Positions 18,584 through 26,565 of a DNA stretch of 48,771 nt are shown here, one piece after another. Under the pieces are notes generated by a model. It was not told the origin of the DNA. It was given only the letters and a program-made list of their open reading frames with translations, and did not search any database. Source of the stretch: CAYLSV01 sp964386435 (GTDB taxonomy: Bacteria; Planctomycetota; Phycisphaerae; Tepidisphaerales; Tepidisphaeraceae); the NCBI GenBank assembly GCA_964386435.1, contig CAYLSV010000021.1:1-48771 (forward strand), given 5' to 3'. Made by a program: the position numbers and the translations under genes. Numbering within the stretch: position 1 is the first letter of the stretch; every line of letters begins with the position of its first letter.

Positions 18584-18670
18584 CCGTGTGGCGGTAGGTT
18601 GTCGGTGAAACCAGTTGGAGGCGCGGGGAGGTCCACGCCAACCAGTAGCACAGCCAAACTAGGAGGATTT

Positions 18671-20491
18671 TTGAAACATGCACCTTGGATTAATCGTCAA
18701 CCGCGCCCCGCTGTGGTTGCGGCTGTGGGATCTTTGTTCCTGGCGGGCGTGGCGAACGCGCAGCTGGGCGATCGCTCGGCTGAAGTATTTGAGTTCGCCG
18801 AGTGGACGCTGACGACCGACAACGTGGGTGGCAACCCGTTCGAACTGGATGCCGCCGCGACCTTTACCCCGGTGGGTGGCGGCACGCCGCTCACGACCGG
18901 GATGTTCTACGACGGCACGAACGCCACGGGCGAGCATTTGTACCGGTTCCGCTTCACCGGCATCGAGGCGGGCAAGACGTACGACGTCGCGACCTCCGGG
19001 GCCCTCGGTAACCACGCCGGCAGCCTGACCGTCACGCCCAACGCCGATTCGAATGCCACCGGCTTCCTCACCAACGTCGGCAACAAGTTCGCCCGCCAGG
19101 TCGGCAACGACGGCCGGTTGCGGGGCGAGGTGTTCAACGTCTACATGAACCTGCAGGCCTACAACACCGAGCAACTCTCGACCCTCGCCGACCGCAGCAC
19201 CCGGCAGGCGTACTTCGACGAGGTGAAGGCCAATGGCTCCAACGCCGCGTTCGTCGCGCTCAACAACGAGTGGTTCGAGCTGGGTACGCAGAAGCGCACC
19301 GAACTCTCGGGCACCGGGCCGTTCAACCCGGACCGCGACTCGTTCACCATCCTCGAAGAGACGATTCAACATGCCCGCGAGGAGGGCGTTCACCTCCACA
19401 TGTGGGCGTGGGGCGACGACTCGGGCCGGCGTCGCTGGACGCCGCCGGGCTTCGACAAGTCGCTGGACATCAATGGCGAGAACGACCGCCGCTTGCAGGA
19501 GTACATCGCCGATCGCCTCGCGCCGTTGCCCGGCTGGTCGATGGGGTACGGCTTCGACCTCAACGAGTGGACCGACGACGAGGACGTCGATTCGTGGGCC
19601 GGTTTCGTGCAAAGCGAGTCGACGCGGGACCACCTGCTGTTCGCCCGCCACTACGCCGCCAGCGACGGCCCGGAGGTCAACAACGGCGGGGGCGGCAACA
19701 GCCGCCGGGCGTTGAACCTCAGCGGCCACTCCTATGCGACCGAAACCGATTTTGACGGCAGCGGCAACCCACGCCCCGAAGGCCCCGGCTTGGAGACGAC
19801 GCCGCTGGGGCCGACGGGTTATGCCGAGATCGTCAGCGATCTGCGGGCCGGGCCGGACAAGCCGCACCTTTATGAGGAGCGGTTCACGTTCAACCGGTCC
19901 CGCGGCTACTGGGACGAAGAGACGACCCTCCGCTTCCACTGGCTCGGCACCATGGCCGGCGGCGTGGGCAACTGGTGGGGCTTCTTCCCACGCACCGACG
20001 ACCAAGGCCCGACCGCCGGCGGCTACCCAGAGCCGCTGCGGGTGCAGCTGCAGACGTTCCGCACCTTCTGGACCGACAACGAGCGGTTCAAGCTCGACAT
20101 GGAGCCGGCCAATGACCTGACCAACAACTTGGTGCTCGACGGCGGCACCGACACGCGGCAGTACGCGCTGTTCAGCGAGGCGGAGAACTTGGGCGTGGTT
20201 TATGCCGAGGACACGGACACCATCACGCTCAACCTCAGCGAGATTGCTGACGCCGACTTCGCCGCCGGGGTGACGCTCACGCTCGTGGACATCCTCGCCG
20301 CCTACGACGAGATCGAGCTGGGCACGTTCGCCCGCGAGGACATCGTGCTCGACCTGAACGACTACAACCTGCCCGGCGGCGCGACGAGCGATTGGGCGGT
20401 GATCATCACGCCGATCCCCGAGCCGTCGGCCGCCCTGGCCCTCGGCATCGGCGGCGTGCTGCTGGGCGTGCGGCGTCGGAGGCCGGCTTGA
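18671..20491 (+). CDS. Secreted DUF5060/TIM-barrel glycoside hydrolase with PEP-CTERM anchor
   Basis: A 606-residue protein. A signal peptide covers residues 1-30 (ends V-A-N-A). Residues about 36-115 look like a DUF5060 immunoglobulin-like domain (E-F-A-E-W-T-L, N-P-F-E-L). A clan GH-A type (beta/alpha)8 barrel follows: L-N-E299-W fits the acid/base after strand 4, and L-Y-E402-E403 the nucleophile after strand 7. The protein ends with I-P-E-P, a hydrophobic stretch and R-R-R-R. The TTG start is decided by AGGAGG at 18661-18666 and by the signal peptide frame; the nearby ATG at 18678 is out of frame. The 26-base gap to the next gene suggests an operon. The family may be GH140-like; the substrate is unknown. 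Confidence 0.8.
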   Translation: MKHAPWINRQPRPAVVAAVGSLFLAGVANAQLGDRSAEVFEFAEWTLTTDNVGGNPFELDAAATFTPVGGGTPLTTGMFYDGTNATGEHLYRFRFTGIEAGKTYDVATSGALGNHAGSLTVTPNADSNATGFLTNVGNKFARQVGNDGRLRGEVFNVYMNLQAYNTEQLSTLADRSTRQAYFDEVKANGSNAAFVALNNEWFELGTQKRTELSGTGPFNPDRDSFTILEETIQHAREEGVHLHMWAWGDDSGRRRWTPPGFDKSLDINGENDRRLQEYIADRLAPLPGWSMGYGFDLNEWTDDEDVDSWAGFVQSESTRDHLLFARHYAASDGPEVNNGGGGNSRRALNLSGHSYATETDFDGSGNPRPEGPGLETTPLGPTGYAEIVSDLRAGPDKPHLYEERFTFNRSRGYWDEETTLRFHWLGTMAGGVGNWWGFFPRTDDQGPTAGGYPEPLRVQLQTFRTFWTDNERFKLDMEPANDLTNNLVLDGGTDTRQYALFSEAENLGVVYAEDTDTITLNLSEIADADFAAGVTLTLVDILAAYDEIELGTFAREDIVLDLNDYNLPGGATSDWAVIITPIPEPSAALALGIGGVLLGVRRRRPA

Positions 20492-20517
20492 ACCACCTGA
20501 ACAAGCGGAGGAAATTC

Positions 20518-22077
20518 ATGAACACCCGATTGACCTGCATCGCACTCGCGTCGGCGGCCACCCTCTCCATCGGCGCGGCCGCGTCGGGCGAAACGCCCGG
20601 CGGCTACCGCTACATCTCGACCTACTTCGACGGCAACCGCGCCCAGGGAGAAAGCGGCCTTTCCCTCGCCGGCAGCGACGACGGCTTCCACTGGAACCGC
20701 CTCAACATCCCCGACTTCCGCCCGCAAATCGGGCCTTGGCAGAACTTCGCCGACCCGAGCTTCGACCGCGACCCCGACGGCACCTACCACATGGTCTGGA
20801 CCACCGGCAACGACGGCTTCGGCTACGCCACATCGCAGAACCTCGTCGACTGGACCGGCGAACGCTTCATCGACATCCCGCGCACCGGGCCGTTCCAAGG
20901 CCAGAGCATGCTCTTCACTTGGGCGCCCGAAGTAACTTATGTGCCCGAGGAGAAGCGGTTCGACATCATCGTCTCGCAGGCGAACGAATCGTTCGATTCA
21001 AACAAGCGGACCGTCGCGGACTTCAACGGCTATCGCGTCAGCACCACTGACTTCCAAACGCTCACCACGCCCGTCCGGCTGTTCGGTGACAACCCGCCGG
21101 TCCGCGACATCGACGCCGTGGTCCACCCGACGCCCGACGGGTTCGTGAAGTTCACCAAGCACGAAAACGTCATCCCTGACGTGAGCCCGAAGCAGAAGGA
21201 CGGCATCCACGTTTACACCTCGCCCAACCGCGACGGCCCGTGGACCAAGGTCCATAATCGCCTGCCCGGCAACATCGCCAACAGCGAGGGGCCCTCGCCC
21301 GTCGACATCCGCGGCGACACGATCGTCTACTACGACCAAACCAGCGGCAACAACAACGGCAGCAAGCTCAAGGCCGTCCGCACCCGCAACTTCACCGACT
21401 ACCAGGACATCAGCCCGCTCATCCACGGCCCCGACAACTTCCGCCACGGCACCATGCGGCAGGTCGACTTCGCCACCCCGGGCGAGGGCGCGATCACGCG
21501 GAACTACTGGACCAACCTGCCCGGCGGCGACGTCGCCGATTTGACCAATTCCGGCCGCCTTGGCTCGCCGACCGGCGGCGACACGATCCAACTTCTGGAG
21601 AGCGTCGGCTGGGACGACGACTTCGAGTGGCGTGACCTCGACGACGAGTACGCCCAGCAGATCACCGGCTTCTTCACGCCGCCGGAGACCGGCGAGTACA
21701 CGTTTTTCGTCAGCGGCGACGACAGCGTGCAATTGTCGCTCAACGCCAACGGCGAGGCCGCCGACGGGGCGGTGGTGGTCGCCGAGCTCGCCAGTGCCAC
21801 CGACTTCCGCGAGTGGGACAAGTTCGCGTCTCAGCGGTCGGCGTCGCTGACGCTGCAGGCCGGGGAGCGGTACTACCTCGAGCTGCTCCACAAGGAGGCC
21901 GGCGGCGACGACCACTTCAGCGTCGGCTGGCTCCGCCCCGGCCAGACCGGCGATGCCCCGACCGGCCTTGTGCCCGGCTACGTGCTCTCGCCCATCCCCG
22001 AGCCCACGGCCCTCGCCGCCCTCGCCCCCATCGGCTGCCTCCTGCTCCGCCGCCGGGGCCACGCTCTGACGAAGTAG
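20518..22077 (+). CDS. Secreted GH43-like beta-propeller protein with PA14 domain and PEP-CTERM anchor
   Basis: A 519-residue protein. A signal peptide spans about residues 1-24. The propeller (about 30-310) shows the clan GH-F signs F-A-D79-P-S, W-A-P-E138 and S-E257-G-P-S, matching the base, pKa modulator and general acid positions of GH43-type enzymes. Residues about 325-490 form a PA14 domain (F-F-T-P-P-E-T-G-E-Y-T-F-F-V-S-G-D-D-S), a sugar-binding or spacer module. The tail is P-I-P-E-P, a hydrophobic stretch, then R-R-R. GGAGG precedes ATG 20518 at normal spacing. It is probably co-transcribed with the TIM-barrel hydrolase and followed by a strong terminator. Sugar specificity unknown. 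Confidence 0.8.
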   Translation: MNTRLTCIALASAATLSIGAAASGETPGGYRYISTYFDGNRAQGESGLSLAGSDDGFHWNRLNIPDFRPQIGPWQNFADPSFDRDPDGTYHMVWTTGNDGFGYATSQNLVDWTGERFIDIPRTGPFQGQSMLFTWAPEVTYVPEEKRFDIIVSQANESFDSNKRTVADFNGYRVSTTDFQTLTTPVRLFGDNPPVRDIDAVVHPTPDGFVKFTKHENVIPDVSPKQKDGIHVYTSPNRDGPWTKVHNRLPGNIANSEGPSPVDIRGDTIVYYDQTSGNNNGSKLKAVRTRNFTDYQDISPLIHGPDNFRHGTMRQVDFATPGEGAITRNYWTNLPGGDVADLTNSGRLGSPTGGDTIQLLESVGWDDDFEWRDLDDEYAQQITGFFTPPETGEYTFFVSGDDSVQLSLNANGEAADGAVVVAELASATDFREWDKFASQRSASLTLQAGERYYLELLHKEAGGDDHFSVGWLRPGQTGDAPTGLVPGYVLSPIPEPTALAALAPIGCLLLRRRGHALTK

Positions 22078-22110
22078 CCGGAACCACCGGACCACCGACG
22101 CCGGATCGCC

Positions 22111-22139
22111 AGGTCCCGCCACACCGCGTGGCGGGACCT
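22111..22139 (+). terminator. Terminator hairpin after the GH43-like gene
   Basis: A perfect 12-base stem, AGGTCCCGCCAC (22111-22122) with GTGGCGGGACCT (22128-22139), and a 5-base loop, 34 bases past the stop. Only a short T pair follows. The 347-base gap 22078-22424 holds this hairpin and the one at 22369-22404; nothing else was seen. Confidence 0.65.
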
Positions 22140-22368
22140 TGGCGTTGTGCCGCGCCGAACACCCATCCGCACGCAAACGTCGCTCATAGTTCCGGCAGAT
22201 GTCCGTCGCTGAGGCCGCCCCGCCTCGGGAAGCCCCGCCTCCACGAGGCGGACTCTGCGATGTGGTTTCATCAATGTGCGATCCGAAGGCGCGGACAATG
22301 CGACGCGAGCGATTAGACGTGCGTCGGACATCACAATGGGCTGATGCCGTGATGCAATGAGCAAACGA

Positions 22369-22404
22369 AAGAAGGCGGGGCCGCTGGTGCGGCCCCGCCT
22401 TCTT
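22369..22404 (-). terminator. Terminator hairpin after the LamG-like gene
   Basis: A perfect 16-base stem (22369-22384 with 22389-22404, arms starting AAGAAGGCGGGG) and a TGGT loop, 20 bases past the stop at 22425. On the minus strand it is followed by T-rich CTTTCGTTTG. Confidence 0.75.
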
Positions 22405-22424
22405 CGGTTCATCGTCCCACGCGA

Positions 22425-23267
22425 TCAGCGGGTCAAATCGCGCCGCCGCCGCATGCCGAGCAGGCCGAACAGGCCCAGGGCGCTGAGGCTGGCCGGCTCA
22501 GGAATGACGGCCGCCCGAACCACTTCGAGCGAGCTCAGGTCGAGTGCTTCGTTGTACAGCTGGATGTTGTCAAGGAAGCCGTCCAGCGGCCGACGGGTGT
22601 CTTCGCGGTTGCCGACGACGAAGTCGACGGTGTCGCTCAGCGGCCCGTTCAGCGCGAACATGTTGTTGGAGCTGCCGAGGCTGACAACCACATTATCGAG
22701 GTCGCCGACGAACAGTTCCACGGTTCCAATTCCCGTAACGGCCGTTGTAGTGTCCTCTGTAAAGGTGGCGGCGAAGAAGACCCAGGAGTCGATGTTGTCG
22801 GTCAGGTCGTTGCCGGCCGTGAAGTTGGTGCCGCCCGCAGCGAAGCGGAGGTTGCCTCCGTTGCCGAGCAACTGCCATGGGTTGCCGTCGCCGTAACTGA
22901 CGATCCGCGCGTCTTCGCCGATCTCTGCGTCCTGAGTCTTGTACCAGCCGGCGACGGTGAAGCTGTCGCCATCGCCCAGCACGCTGACGCCGCCGCTCTC
23001 GGCCTTCGGGCCGGCTCCTGGTGAGAGGCCGCTAGCACTGCCCATGTCAGGAGCGACCGTGAAGTCGAGAGCGAGATCGCCTGCGGCACCGGAAACGCCG
23101 GGCCCTCCAAGAACAGCACCACCCTCAAGGATAAGGGGCGCGGATGCGGTGCCTGAGCTGGTGGTCGTGCCGTTGAAGTTGTAGTCCAAAAGCAGCGCCC
23201 CGTCGGCCGTGACGGCCGTGGCGGCGAGGGTGAGGGCGGCGAGGCCCAAAGTGGTGCGTGCGTTCAT
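22425..23267 (-). CDS. LamG/concanavalin-like secreted protein with PEP-CTERM anchor
   Basis: A 280-residue protein with a signal peptide (about residues 1-24), a laminin-G-3/concanavalin A-like lectin fold (L-L-L-D-Y-N-F-N-G start, F-T-V-A-G-W-Y-K-T, a W-V-F-F-A-A-T-F strand, and L-D-G-F-L-D-N-I-Q-L-Y-N-E-A-L near the end) and a PEP-CTERM tail (I-P-E-P, hydrophobic stretch, R-R-R-R). GAGGAG precedes ATG 23267. It has a promoter with a CAACGTTG site 44 bases upstream of the ATG. Probably a surface glycan-binding protein; ligand unknown. Confidence 0.85.
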   Translation of the reverse strand: MNARTTLGLAALTLAATAVTADGALLLDYNFNGTTTSSGTASAPLILEGGAVLGGPGVSGAAGDLALDFTVAPDMGSASGLSPGAGPKAESGGVSVLGDGDSFTVAGWYKTQDAEIGEDARIVSYGDGNPWQLLGNGGNLRFAAGGTNFTAGNDLTDNIDSWVFFAATFTEDTTTAVTGIGTVELFVGDLDNVVVSLGSSNNMFALNGPLSDTVDFVVGNREDTRRPLDGFLDNIQLYNEALDLSSLEVVRAAVIPEPASLSALGLFGLLGMRRRRDLTR

Positions 23268-23312
23268 AATTCTCCTCTGCGTAAGAAAACGGAGCCGCAG
23301 CGACCTCCGCTG

Positions 23313-23354
23313 CAACGTTGTGATGAATCTACATCGTCTTCGATCCTGCCGCAA
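23313..23354 (-). promoter_or_regulatory. LamG-like gene promoter with CAACGTTG operator
   Basis: On the minus strand TTGCGG (23354-23349), 17 bases, TAGATT (23331-23326), 5 bases, CAACGTTG (23320-23313). This nearly copies the GH92 promoter at 617-656. The motif context TGCAACGTTGTGAT on the plus strand is identical over 14 bases to that at 25102-25115. The rest of the 225-base gap shows no clear plus-strand promoter for the GH110 gene. Confidence 0.65.
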
Positions 23355-23492
23355 TGCCACAATCCGATTGCCGCAAATTCCGCAGACGAATGCCGATTTT
23401 GCGGCAGGCGGTCCGGGAGCGTCTTCGGCCCACTTGGTCCTGCAGCCTCACGGCGGGTGCCGCGCTAGCCCAAGGTTGTTACCCTGGGACGC

Positions 23493-25097
23493 ATGAGCGT
23501 CAACGCCCACCGTGACGAGGCACCGGCTCCGGCGGTGGAACGTGCCCTGGCCGAGTTGCGGCGGGCAAGTGAGACGGCACGGGACGCGGGCGCCGCGTTG
23601 CAGTCTCTCATCCGAACGCTGCGACGGCAACCCGTGCCGCGGGTGCAGTTGCCGGCGGGCGATTACCGCCTCAGGCCGTCCGGCAGCGCCAGCCGCCACT
23701 GCCACGTGACCAACAACGACGACGGCCCGCGGCCGATCGGGCTGGATCTGGTGGGCATTCGCGACGTGGCGATTGACGCCCACGGGGTGCGGTTCCTGAT
23801 GAGCGGGCACATGAACGCCGTGACACTGGAGAGTTGTCACAACGTCACGCTGCGGGGGCTGACGGTGGATTGGGTCGAGCCGTTGGTGGCCGAGGCGGCG
23901 GTGGTGGGGGCGCAGCCGGGCGAGCTTCGGCTGGCGCTGCCGACCGACGTGCGGCACGAGGTGCGGGGCGACGATCTGTGGCTGATAGGCGATGGCTGGG
24001 AGAAGGACGCGAGGCATCTGCTATGCCTCGACCCGGCGACCGGCGGGCCGGCGCGGGGGACGGGCGACAACCTCGGCTCGCCGTGGGGCACGCCGTTCAC
24101 CTTCGCCGAGGATGGCGGCGACGTGCTGCTCCGCGGCGGGTTCGGCGTGCTGCCGACGGTGGGGCAGGTGGTGGTGCTGAACCCACACCACCGGCCGGCC
24201 GTGGCCGTCCACGTGCGGGGCGGCGGCGGGATCACACTGGAGAACGTTACCATCCACGCCAGCCCCGGCATGGCCATCGTCGCCGAGCAGGTGGAGAACC
24301 TTGCGCTGCGGCATTGCCGGGTGTTGCCGGGGAAGAATCGGCTGGTTTCGGCCAACGCCGACGCGACGCACTGCGCGAACTGCCGCGGCCACGTGCTGCT
24401 GGAAGACGGTCACTTCGAGGGGCAACTCGACGATCCGGGCAACTTCCACGGCATGTACGTCCGCCTGATCCGCCGAGTGGGTGGCGACGGCTTTGTTCTC
24501 CGCCGCGTCCACTTTCAGCAGCAGGGGGCCGAGTTCGCCCGCGTCGGCGATCAGGTTCGCTGGCTCGACCCGGCGACGCTGAAACCGCTTGGCCAAGGCG
24601 AGGTGGCCGAGGTGAACGAACTGGATGCCAAGCGGTTGTCGCTCCGGCTGACGCGGTCACTCAGCGATTTGCCGACGGACCTGGCGTTCGAGAACTTGGC
24701 GGCCTCGCCCGACGTGACGGTTCGCGGCAACCGGGCCGGCCACAACCGGGCCCGTGGGTTCCTGATGTCGACTGGTGGACGGTGTTTGGTGGAGAACAAC
24801 CTGATCTACAGCGGCGGGGCGGGCGTGCAGGTCCACGCCGGCCTTGGGCTGTGGCACGAGTCGGGTGCCGTCGCCGACCTGACGATCCGCGGCAACAAGT
24901 TCCGCGGTTGCACCGAAGGCGGGTGGAGCGCGGCGATTATTGATATCAGCGCCCAGCCGGAGGGCACGGGCGAGGAGTTGCCGCTTCACCATGGCATCCG
25001 GGTGATCAACAACCAGGTGGAGGCGACGGCAGCCCCGTTGATCGCGTCCCGCTTTTGCGGCCCGATCGAGAAGAACGGCAACGTGCGCGGCGATTAG
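23493..25097 (+). CDS. GH110-type alpha-galactosidase (no signal peptide)
   Basis: A 534-residue right-handed beta-helix protein. The GH110 signs are H-V-T-N-N-D followed by I-G-L-D-L, V-T-L-R-G-L-T-V-D-W, N-A-D290-A-T-H with N-C-R-G, and Q-L-D313-D314-P-G-N-F-H-G. The three aspartates are spaced 23 and 1 apart, the arrangement I recall for the catalytic residues of GH110 alpha-1,3-galactosidases. Some family members act on blood group B, others on carrageenan-related oligosaccharides. There is no signal peptide, so cytoplasmic action is inferred, like GH92 and the sulfatases here. ATG 23493 has no clear ribosome site. The second sulfatase gene follows after 50 bases with its own promoter. 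Confidence 0.8.
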   Translation: MSVNAHRDEAPAPAVERALAELRRASETARDAGAALQSLIRTLRRQPVPRVQLPAGDYRLRPSGSASRHCHVTNNDDGPRPIGLDLVGIRDVAIDAHGVRFLMSGHMNAVTLESCHNVTLRGLTVDWVEPLVAEAAVVGAQPGELRLALPTDVRHEVRGDDLWLIGDGWEKDARHLLCLDPATGGPARGTGDNLGSPWGTPFTFAEDGGDVLLRGGFGVLPTVGQVVVLNPHHRPAVAVHVRGGGGITLENVTIHASPGMAIVAEQVENLALRHCRVLPGKNRLVSANADATHCANCRGHVLLEDGHFEGQLDDPGNFHGMYVRLIRRVGGDGFVLRRVHFQQQGAEFARVGDQVRWLDPATLKPLGQGEVAEVNELDAKRLSLRLTRSLSDLPTDLAFENLAASPDVTVRGNRAGHNRARGFLMSTGGRCLVENNLIYSGGAGVQVHAGLGLWHESGAVADLTIRGNKFRGCTEGGWSAAIIDISAQPEGTGEELPLHHGIRVINNQVEATAAPLIASRFCGPIEKNGNVRGD

Positions 25098-25103
25098 CTG
25101 CTG

Positions 25104-25137
25104 CAACGTTGTGATTGATTGGCAACCTGTTTATGCT
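25104..25137 (+). promoter_or_regulatory. Second sulfatase promoter with CAACGTTG operator over the -35 box
   Basis: CAACGTTG (25104-25111) overlaps TTGTGA (25109-25114); 17 bases later is TATGCT (25132-25137). The predicted start of transcription falls about 4 bases before ATG 25148, so the message would be nearly leaderless, which fits the lack of a Shine-Dalgarno site. Confidence 0.55.
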
Positions 25138-25147
25138 AGTCCGTGAG

Positions 25148-26458
25148 ATGATGTCCCGACGCCCCAACGTGATCCTGTTCATCTCCCACGACACGGGCCG
25201 CTACCTGTCGCCGTACGGCGTGACAACCGTCCGGACACCCACCGCGGAGCGGTTGGCGCGGGAGGGCGTGACGTTCGAGCAGGCGTTTTGCACCACGCCG
25301 TTGTGCTCGCCGGCGCGGGCGTCATGCGTCACCGGCTTGTACCCGCACCGCCACGGCGTCAACGGGTTGACCGGCGATCGACTGGGGCACTTCCAGTTCC
25401 ACGACGGCGTGAAGCACGCTGCCCGGCTCTTTAGGGACGGCGGGTACGAGAGCATTCTCTGCGGCTTCGAACACGAGGCGCGGCACTGGGAGAACCTCGG
25501 CTTCGACCGCGCCATCAGCGGTCCCGGCGGGTGGTACAACGGCGGTGGCGATCTGCGGGAGCATCCGGAGGAGCTCGACGCCTATCTAAACCAGCGGGAT
25601 GAAAACCAGCCGTTTTTCATGCAAGTCGGTTGCCGTGAGACGCACCGCGGTTGGCTGAAAGATGGCGTCGAGCCGGACGACGAGCTGGGCGTCACAGTGC
25701 CGCCGTACCTGAAGGACATCCCCGAGGTTCGCCGGGACCTGGCGGAGTTCCAAGGGGCGATCGGCCGGCTGGAGCACGAGGTCGGGCGGATGCTGGACGT
25801 GCTGGACAAGCACAAGCTGGCCGAGGACACGATCTTCATTTACACGACCGATCACGGCATCGACATGCCGCGGGCGAAGGGGACGTGCTACGACTCCGGG
25901 CTCGAAACGTTTTTGTTCGCCCGCTGGCCCGGCAAGTGGCCGGCGGGGCGGCGGATCGAGCGGCAGGTGAGCCAAATCGACTTGGTGCCCACCTTGCTCT
26001 CGGCGTGCGGCCTGAGTGTGCCGGATGGGCTGGACGGACTCGATCTGAGCGGGTGGCTCAGCGGGCAGGCCGGCCCACCGCAACGGCAGGACATTTTCGG
26101 GGAAAAGACCTACCACGACACCTACGACCCGGTGCGGTGCGTGCGAACCGAGCATTTCAAGTACATCCGCTATTTTGAGGTCAACATCTTCCACGATCTG
26201 CGGCTTGCGACCATGGATCAGCGGGATTGGTTCGCCGGCCCAAGCCGGCGCGGCGGCGTCGAGGAGCTTTACGATTTGCACGCCGACCCGCACGAGCAGT
26301 TCAACTTGCTCAAGGAAGAAGGACACGAAGAAACCGCCGCAGACATGAGGCGGCGACTGGCCCAATGGATGCGGGATTCGGACGACCCGTTGCTGCACGG
26401 GCCGATGTCGAGCCCGTTTTACGACGAGCAGCGGGTGGAATTCGGCAAGCTGGTTTAA
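25148..26458 (+). CDS. S1 family formylglycine-dependent sulfatase (no signal peptide)
   Basis: A 436-residue sulfatase. The core starts at once (R-R-P-N-V-I-L-F-I-S-H-D-T-G-R). C53-S-P-A-R is the formylglycine site. T-D-H-G-I-D near residue 236 is the second metal-binding block, and E-L-Y-D-L-x-x-D-P-H-E lies in the C-terminal subdomain. The first metal position is His-Asp instead of Asp-Asp, as in the clade of S-H-D-T-G-R sulfatases. It differs from the first sulfatase in its middle and end, so a different sulfate position is possible. ATG 25148 and 25151 are both possible starts. It follows the GH110 gene, suggesting desulfation and galactose removal from one imported oligosaccharide. Confidence 0.88.
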   Translation: MMSRRPNVILFISHDTGRYLSPYGVTTVRTPTAERLAREGVTFEQAFCTTPLCSPARASCVTGLYPHRHGVNGLTGDRLGHFQFHDGVKHAARLFRDGGYESILCGFEHEARHWENLGFDRAISGPGGWYNGGGDLREHPEELDAYLNQRDENQPFFMQVGCRETHRGWLKDGVEPDDELGVTVPPYLKDIPEVRRDLAEFQGAIGRLEHEVGRMLDVLDKHKLAEDTIFIYTTDHGIDMPRAKGTCYDSGLETFLFARWPGKWPAGRRIERQVSQIDLVPTLLSACGLSVPDGLDGLDLSGWLSGQAGPPQRQDIFGEKTYHDTYDPVRCVRTEHFKYIRYFEVNIFHDLRLATMDQRDWFAGPSRRGGVEELYDLHADPHEQFNLLKEEGHEETAADMRRRLAQWMRDSDDPLLHGPMSSPFYDEQRVEFGKLV

Positions 26459-26478
26459 CCCAAACCTGGCAATTGCCC

Positions 26479-26523
26479 TTGACGGGATGTGCCGCACCGA
26501 GTACGATTGTGCAACGTTGCACA
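26479..26523 (+). promoter_or_regulatory. Promoter with a perfect 16-base LacI-type operator
   Basis: TTGACG (26479-26484), 17 bases, TACGAT (26502-26507), then directly TGTGCAACGTTGCACA (26508-26523), a perfect 16-base palindrome with a central CG. The predicted leader is about 52 nt and contains GGAGGAG before ATG 26566. This is the longest form of the motif in the window and the best guide to the regulator's consensus. Confidence 0.72.
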
Positions 26524-26565
26524 CAATGCCGTTCGGGGTTGGGTGACGCGGGTTACGGAGGAGCC

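Noticed and set aside
18678..18680. ATG as start of the TIM-barrel hydrolase
   Set aside because: It is out of frame with the signal peptide and hydrolase; TTG 18671 directly after AGGAGG is in frame.
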